Positions 11,401-20,400 of a stretch of 64,000 nt of DNA are shown in pieces. Positions within the stretch are counted from its first letter, which is position 1, and each line of letters begins with the position of its first letter. The notes under the pieces were generated by a model. The model saw nothing but the letters and a program-made list of their open reading frames with translations. It was not told where the DNA came from and made no database searches. Made by a program: the position numbers and the translations under genes. Location of the stretch: the NCBI GenBank assembly GCA_950097015.1, contig CATNEN010000031.1, positions 1,736,001 to 1,800,000 of the forward strand, read 5' to 3'. Source of the stretch: Macrostomum hystrix (lineage: Eukaryota > Platyhelminthes > Macrostomidae).

Positions 11401-14400
11401 CTCATTCCCTGAGCTTCACATTCCTGAACTGCACATTCCCTGAACTGCACATTCCCTGAACTGCTCATTCCCTGAGCTTCACATTCCTGAACTGGACACT
11501 CCCTGAACTGCACATTCCCTGAACTGTACATTCCCTGAACTGCACATTCCCTGAACTGTACTTTCCCTGAACTGCACATTCCCTGAACTGCTCATTCCCT
11601 GAACTGCTCATTCCCTGAACTGCACATTCCCTGAACTGTACATTCCCTGAACTGCACATTCCCTGAACTGTACTTTCCCTGAACAGCACATTCCCTGAAC
11701 TGCACATTCCCTGAACTGCACATTCCCTGAGCTGCACATTCCCTGAGCTGCACATTCCCTGAGCTGCACATTCTCTGAACTGCACATTCCCTGAGCTGCA
11801 CATTCCCTGAGCTGCACATTCCCTGAGCTGCACATTCTCTGAACTGCACATTCACTGAACTGCACATTCCCTGAACAGGCCTTTTCGACGTGCACAACTC
11901 GGGCTCCGTGCCATTCAGCTGCGGCACAGTGCGCAGCGAGAACGGCTTCCTGCTGACCGAGGTGTTTAAATATGCCCTCCAGTCAATCCCAAGCAATCCG
12001 ATTTTCGCTCGCAAACTCACCGGCGTGTCGATTGGCGGAGTCGTCTTCGACACCTGCTCGTCCACGGTGCGGGCCGACAGTCTGGTGGCGAACTTCCACT
12101 CGGGCTCCATTGTGCTCAGAGACTCCAGTCTGGGCCGCATCGATCCGGAGACCCTCATGGCCTACGTGGCAGCTTCCACCTCGGAGGCGGCAGACCAGCT
12201 GTCCAAGGTGAGTGTTGCGTACCTGCGGACTATGTGGTTAGTGCATCGGACTCACGACTTAAAGGTTAGGGATTCGTTTCCCGACTTAACTGGAGCAATA
12301 TGTGTCCTTTAGCAAGACACTTAACTCTGCATTGCTTCAGTTCACCCAGCTGTTAAATGGGTACCAGCATTGGCTGGGGTAATTGAGGGTGAGTGTGGCG
12401 TCCCCCCAGTCCATGGACTGAACAGCTGTACGCAGACTTTAGAAGCGTCGCGCTATGGCTGTGGCTGTGCCGTCGGCTGCACACCTGGCTCAATGGGCGC
12501 AGGTGTAATAAATAATAATTATTAATTAGACTGTTAATTGCAACTTTAGGTCACGGACGTGATCCAGACGCCAGTGATCTCCTACGCAGCCACAATGAGC
12601 TCGCTCAGCAACAAGCAGCTCTATCCGTACTTTTCGCGCACTGTGCCCAGCGATGACAAAGCCGCCTTTGCCATCGTGGACTTCCTGAAACGCTACGGCC
12701 TGACCAATGTGCAGTTTGTGCTGTCTCCGGGGGCCTACGGCACCAGCGGACTGCAATCCGTGCGGCGAGCCATCGTTAATGAGGGCATCTGCATTAGTAG
12801 CACGCTGCAGGTGAGGTCACTAAGCCATTATCGAATTTTTAGGGTCTGACGAATTTGTTTGCGATTGTTTGTCCTTGGAAGCTTTGCCGGTTAAGTGATG
12901 GTCAAGTGACGATAAAAAATGCGGGTCAATTGATCCAGTATCCTACAACATACACCAAACAGACAACCTGAACACTAGAGCGATCAACCCGAGAGCACCC
13001 ACCACCCCACAGCATCCACCACCCCACAGCACCCACCACCCCACAGCACCCACCACCCCACAGCAACCACCACCCCACAGCACCCACCACCCCACAGCAA
13101 CCACCACCCCACAGCACCCACCACCCCACAGCACCCACCACCCCACAGCACCCACCACCCCACAGCACCCACCACCCCACAGCACCCACCACCCCACAGC
13201 ACCCACCACCCCACAGCACCCACCACCCCACAGCACCCACCACCCCACAGCACCCACCACCCCACAGCACCCACCACCCCACAGCAGCCACAAACCCACA
13301 GCAGCCACAAACCCACAGCAGCCACAACGCCACAGCAGCCACAACCCCACAGCACCCATTCATTAGCTTCTAACAACTTTTCCAAGCTTACTGATTTGTC
13401 TCAGGGTCTGCAGCAACAAGCAAAAAAAGCTTAACAAAACAAAAGCTGACAAAAATCTCAATCAACTCGCAGGTGAACCGGACTGGCTTAACCTCGGTGA
13501 ACGCCGACCAGATAGCTTCGGAACTGTTGAAGCGACCCCAATCAACGGTGGTTGTCACATTCTTGCAGTCCAACGACTTGGCCGAACTTCTAGGCGCGGT
13601 TTCGCGAAACAATCTCACCGCGGATCGTTTCCTATTCATTGGTAAGTCTAGGCTTTGAACGATGAAGCTGCAGTAAAAGTCCTGTCGTTAATTGTGAAAC
13701 TTTCTCACAGATAATCAGAGCAGAGGTTGTAGAGGTCAAAGCGTCGGACTCACCACTTGAAGGTCGGGGGTTCGATTCCACTTGAACAAAGTGTGTCCTT
13801 TAGCAAGACACTTCACTATGCATTGCTTCAGTTCACCCAGCTGTTAAATTGGTAACAGCATTAGCTGGGGAAATTGGGGGTGGTTTTTCAATTTTTTCTC
13901 ACAGTCTTCCATCTTAAAACTGCACAGGCACGACCTACTGGGGCAACAGCCAGGCCGCTTTGAGCAAAGTCACCAATGGCCGGTATCCGCGCGCCATCAC
14001 GTTCGGCTTTGAGACGGCCGATCTCACAGATTTCGAGCGCAGCTATCTGATTTCTAAGAATCCGAGCACCTATTCGTCAGTGAATCCCTGGTTTAACGAG
14101 TACTACGAATTCTTGTTCCAGTGCAGCCTGTCGACCAGTTCACCTTTCTACAGTCGCACTTGCAGCTCTTCAACAATGTCGCTGACAGACGCCCCAACTT
14201 ATTCGCAGGCAAGTTTTTCACCACCGGGGGAATATTTTGGAGATACAGGAAAAAGAAAACTGTGGGTCTTGGGTCTGTTGAACAGTAGTTTACGGCGAGC
14301 TTGCAAGCTAAGAGGTCAGGGGTTCGAATCGTAGTACGGAGGGACAATTTGTGTCCTTGAGCAAGACACTTAACTGCCGGGGTGTTTGAGTGTTTGGTCT

Positions 14401-17400
14401 GGCGCTCCCCTTCCCCAGTCCATGGACTGAACAGCGGTACGCAGCCCCCGCAATAGCTGCGGCTGTGCTGTCGGCTGCACATCAATTTACAAATCCGTGA
14501 CTCCAAAAAATGGCACAGGACTCTCTAGCACTGTACGTGGTGAACGCAGTCTATTCGGCAGCTCTGGGCATTCACAATGCTCTGGTGAACATCTGCGGTC
14601 CGGTCTACAACGGCATCTGCAGTGATTTCTACGGTTCGGGCGAGAAGCGCCAGTGGGTTCTAAACGGCATCAAGTCGGCCGTGTTTGTCGACGCCACAAA
14701 CTCGAACTTCACAATGAACTCGGCTGGAGACAGCAACCGCGGCTATCACATCTACGACCTGCGCACCTCGAGATCCACGCCGTTTTATGCCAGCGTCGGC
14801 GCCTACAACGACATGGCGCTTCTGAAACTGCGCAGCGACTTTGGCCTGGCCTGGGCCAGCAACTGCAGCCTGCCCGGCACCTGCGAGGATGCCTGCCCCA
14901 ACCTGGGCCGAAACCTGTGCGTGCAGGAGGGTGCAGTGGACTGCTAGCCTAGTTCATTGATAACACTGGATTGCTAGCCTAGCCTATTGATAACACTGGA
15001 TTGCTAGCCTAGCCTATTGATAACACTGGATTGCTAGTCTAGCCTATTGATAACACTGGATTGCTAGCCTAGCCTATTGATAACACTGGATTGCTAGCCT
15101 AGTCTATTAATAACACTGGATTGCTAGCCTAGCCTATTGATAACAGTGGATTGCTAGCCTAGTCTATTAATAACACTGGATTGCTAGCCTAGCCTATTGA
15201 TAACACTGGATTGCTAGCCTAGTCTATTAATAACACTTGATTGCTAGCCTAGCCTATTGATAACACTGGATTGCTAGCCTAGTCTATTAATAACACTGGA
15301 TTGCTAGCCTAGCCTATTAATAACACTGGATTGCTAGCCTAGCCTATTGATAACACTGGATTGCTAGCCTAGCCTATTGATAACACTGGATTGCTAGCCT
15401 AGCCTATTGATAACACTGGATTGCTAGCCTAGCCTATTGATAACACTGGATTGCTAGCCTAGCCTATTAATAACACTGGATTGCTAGCCTAGCCTATTGA
15501 TAACACTGGATTGCTAGCCTAGCCTATTGATAACACTGGATTGCTAGCCTAGCCTATTGATAACACTGGATTGCTAGCCTAGCCTATTGATAACACTAGA
15601 TTGCTAGCCTAGCCTATTGATAACACTGGATTGCTAGCCTAGTCTATTAATAACACTGGATTGCTAGCCTAGCCTATTGATAACACTGGATTGCTAGCCT
15701 AGCCTATTAATAACACTGGATTGCTAGCCTAGCCTATTAATAACACTGGATTGCTAGCCTAGCCTATTGATAACACTGGATTGCTAGCCTAGCCTATTGA
15801 TAACACTGGATTGCTAGCCTAGCCTATTGATAACACTGGATTGCAAGCCTAGCCTATTGATAACACTGGATTGCTAGCCTAGCCTATTGATAACAGTAAA
15901 TTGCTAGTCTATCTCATTGATATTCCATTGTTTAACATCCCACCGTCACCCATACCGCCCAACGCAGGTCCGTCTACATGCAGGTGAACTCCAGCACAAT
16001 GGACTTAAACCTGGTCCAGTTCCTGTCGGTTCACGAAGGCCGATCGACCTCTCTTTGTGGCGCCATGGATCTGCAATCGGGCTTCAACAATCTCCTGGCC
16101 TTCCACTACGCCCTGGATCTCATCAACAACAACAGCGACGCCGCGGTGGCCGGCTTCAAATTCGGCGGCCTGAGCATCGACGTCTGTCGGTCGGAAGCTC
16201 GTGCAGCCACCTTCGCCTTCTCGTACACCTCGGGCACCGGCATCTGCAGCTACGCCGGCTTCTCCGACCTCGTCGGACCGCTGACAGCCGTGGCCTACTT
16301 GACCGAGGGTTCCGCGGTCAGCGCCCGTCTGGCCAGCATCGTGCCCGACGCCACGGTGGTGTCGCCTGATGCTACGGCGATTTCCTTGAGCAGTCGAGCA
16401 TTCTATCCAAGGTTTCTTCGAGTTGTACCGCCAGACAGTGTGCAGGTGAGATGCAGTAGCAATCCCCTGTGCTCCTTGATCAATGGGCTAGGCTAGCAAT
16501 CCCCTGTGCTCCTTGATCAATGGGCTAGGCTAGCAATCCACTGTGCTCCTTGATAGGCTAGCAATCCACTGTGCTCCTTGATCAATGGACTAGGCTAGCA
16601 ATCCACTGTGCTCCTTGATTAATGGGCTAGGCTAGCAATCCCCTGTGCTCCTTGATCAATGGGCTAGGCTAGCAATCCACTGTGCTCCTTGATCAATGGG
16701 CTAGGCTAGCAATCCACTGTGCTCCTTGATCAATGGGCTAGGCTAGCAATCCCCTGTGCTCCTTGATCAATGGGCTAGGCTAGCAATCCACTGTGCTCCT
16801 TGATCAATGGGCTAGGCTAGCAATCCACTGTGCTCCTTGATCAATGGGCTAGGCTAGCAATCCACTGTGCTCCTTGATCAATGGGCTAGGCTAGCAATCC
16901 ACTGTGCTCCTTGATCAATGGGCTAGGCTAGCAATCCACTGTGCTCCTTGATCAATGGGCTAGGCTAGCAATCCACTGTGCTCCTTGATCAATGGGCTAG
17001 GCTAGCAATCCACTGTGCTCCTTGATCAATGGGCTAGGCTAGCAATCCACTGTGCTCCTTGATCAATGGGCTAGGCTAGCAATCCACTGTGACCCTGGAT
17101 CAATGGGCTAGGCTAGCAATCCACTATGTTCCTGGATCACTGGACTAGGCTAGCAATCCACTGTGCTCCTTGATCAATGGGCTAGGCTAGCAATCCACTG
17201 TGCTCCTTGATCAATGGGCTAGGCTAGCAATCCACTGTGCTCCTTGATCAATGGGCTAGGCTAGCAATCCACTGTGCTCCTTGATCAATGGGCTAGGCTA
17301 GCAATCCACTGTGCTCCTTGATCAATGGGCTAGGCTAGCAATCCACTGTGCTCCTTGATCAATGGGCTAGGCTAGCAATCCACTGTGCTCCTTGATCAAT

Positions 17401-20400
17401 GGGCTAGGCTAGCAATCCACTGTGCTCCTTGATCAATGGGCTAGGCTAGCAATCCACTGTGCTCCTTGATCAATGGGCTAGGCTAGCAATCCACTGTGAC
17501 CCTGGATCAATGGGCTAGGCTAGCAATCCCCTGTGCTCCTTGGTCAATGGGCTAGGCTAGCAATCCCCTGTGCTCCTTGATCAATGGGCTAGGCTAGCAA
17601 TCCACTGTGCTCCTTGATCAATGGGCTAGGCTAGCAATCCACTGTGCTCCTTGATCAATGGGCTAGGCTAGCAATCCACTGTGCTCCTTGATCAATGGGC
17701 TAGGCTAGCAATCCACTGTGCTCCTTGATCAATGGGCTAGGCTAGCAATCCCCTGTGCTCCTTGATCAATGGGCTAGGCTAGCAATCCACTGTGCTCCTT
17801 GATCAATGGGCTAGGCTAGCAATCCACTGTGCTCCTTGATCAATGGGCTAGGCTAGCAATCCCCTGTGCTCCTTGATCAATGGGCTAGGCTAGCAATCCA
17901 CTGTGCTCCTTGATCAATGGGCTAGGCTAGCAATCCACTGTGCTCCTTGATCAATGGGCTAGGCTAGCAATCCACTGTGCTCCTTGATCAATGGGCTAGG
18001 CTAGCAATCCCCTGTGCTCCTTGATCAATGGGCTAGGCTAGCAATCCACTGTGCTCCTTGATCAATGGGCTAGGCTAGCAATCCACTGTGCTCCTTGATC
18101 AATGGGCTAGGCTAGCAATCCACTGTGCTCCTTGATCAATGGGCTAGGCTAGCAATCCACTGTGCTCCTTGATCAATGGGCTAGGCTAGCAATCCACTGT
18201 GCTCCTTGATCAATGGGCTAGGCTAGCAATCCACTGTGCTCCTTGATCAATGGGCTAGGCTAGCAATCCACTGTGACCCTGGATCAATGGGCTAGGCTAG
18301 CAATCCACTATGTTCCTGGATCACTGGACTAGGCTAGCAATCCACTGTGACCCTGGATCAATGGGCTAGGCTAGCAATCCACTATGTTCCTTCATCAAGG
18401 GGCTAGGTTAGCAATCCACTGTCTTCTCCATAAAGCAATCAATCTCAGCCCTTCAAACCTGCTCCATTAATTTGACCAGATTGACGCCCTGCTAGACGTG
18501 GCCGGCTACTACAACTGGTCGGTTGTGTCGCTGATCTACGATAGCACTCCGGCCGGACTGGCTGGCAAGGCTGCCTTCGAGGCGGCCATCGCTAGGCGCA
18601 ACGGCAGCCGGACGGTGTGTCTCAAGTACATCGGCACCGGCGGCTCTGGCTCCGCCATCAGTTCGGACGAAGCCAGAACAGCTTTGCAGTCAGCCAGCCG
18701 GCTGGCCTACGTCAACGCGCTGATTGCCTACCTGCCCGAGGACGGACTGCGCATCCTGCTGACTGCCGTGCGCGAACTCGGACTGCAGGGCCGCTTCGTG
18801 CTGCTGGGACTGGACGGCTGGGCGGACAAGATGTCCGTGGTGCAGGGCCTGGAGGCGGCTGCGCTCGGAGCGGTTACTCTGCGCCAGACCTACTTCACCA
18901 TCCCCGACCTGGACCGCTGGGTGTCCGAGATCGGACTGGCCCCAGCCAGAAGGAAGGGCATCCCGGTGGACTGGCTGGAGGTGAGTGTTAGACAAGGCGG
19001 AAGAGTGTTAGACAATGCGGAAGAGTGTTAGACAAGGCGACAGAGTGTTAGACAAGGCGAAGAGTGTTAGACAAGGCGGTATTAAAGTGTTAGACAAGGC
19101 GGTATTAAAGTGTTAGACAAGGCGAAGAGTGTTAGACAAGGCGAAGAGTGTTAGATAAGGCGAAGAGTGTTAGACAAGGCGAAGAGTGTTAGACAAGGCG
19201 GTAATAAAGTGTTAGACAAGGCGAAAGAGTGTTAGACAAGGCGGTAGAGTGTTATACAAGGCGAAGAGTGTTAGACAAGGCGGTATTAAAGTGTTAGACA
19301 AGGCGGCAGAGTGTTAGACAAGCTGCTGAATCTTAGACAAGTGAGATGCAGTAGCAAAGGCGAAGAGTGTTAGACAAGGCGGTATTAAAGTGTTAGACAA
19401 GGCGGTATTAAAGTGTTAGACACGGCGAAAGAGTGCTAGATAAGGCGAAAAAGTGTTAGACAAGGCGGCAGAGTGTTAGACAAGGCGGCAGAGTGTTAGA
19501 CAAGGCGAAAGAGTGTTACACAAGGCGGCAGAGTGTTAGACAAGGCGAAAGAGTGTTACACAAGGCGGCAGAGTGTTAGACAAGGCGAAAGAGTGTTACA
19601 CAAGACGGCAGAGTGTTAGACAAGCCTGCAGAGTGTTAGACAACAGTTGATGCCGCATAGCCAAACAACTCGAACCCAGGAATTCTGGCAGCACACGCTG
19701 AAATGCCGCCTCACTGGCAGTTCAGTGCAGCAGTCGCAGTACGCGACCATCTGCGACCCCAGTGGCAGCCTGCCAGCGGGCGCGCTGACCCAGAACGGTG
19801 GCACCTATTCCACCATCCTCTCTGCCTACATCGCCGCCAAGGGCATCGCCGACTTTCAGCGCGCCGAGTGCGGCACCATGGCAACGGATGTGTGCCTGTA
19901 CCGCATGTCCTCTGCTACCCGCCTAGCAACAATCTATCGTTACATTAGCAACGCCCAGTGGCGGGTGCTGCAGGGCCGGCTTGGCAACAATAGCCTGCTG
20001 TTCAGGTTCACAACAGACGGCTACGGCGACCGCGGCTACGATGTGCTGAACTTTGTGCGCATAGGGTCCGGCTTTGTCTACAAGCCTTTCGGCTACTGGA
20101 CCAACAGATTTGTGCCTCTGGCCGGCCAGAGGTGAGATTTGGCTTGATTTTGTCAAGACTGAGTTTTGAAACAGTTAAAAATGGTCTTAAATTTCTTCAA
20201 TATGATATCAATGATCCTTGATTTACCCAATCAGTCCCCAAAGATCCTCAATTTCCCCAATTAGTCACCAAGGATCCTCAATTTTCCCAATCGGTCACCA
20301 ATGATCCTCAATTTTCCCAATTGGTCACCAATGATCCTCAAATTTCCCCATTGGTCACCAATGATCCTCAAATTTCCCTATTGGTCACCAATGATCCTCG

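Noticed and set aside
10672-12158. Several overlapping minus-strand frames with a 16-residue period
   Set aside because: They are translations of the 16-bp minisatellite in intron 8; the length period arises because 16 is not a multiple of three.
12926-13385. Gly/Cys/Trp-rich minus-strand frames
   Set aside because: Translations of the 17-bp minisatellite in intron 10, open in all three frames.
14938-18424. CRISPR-like array
   Set aside because: Units repeat without unique spacers, lie in introns of an animal gene and have no cas genes.
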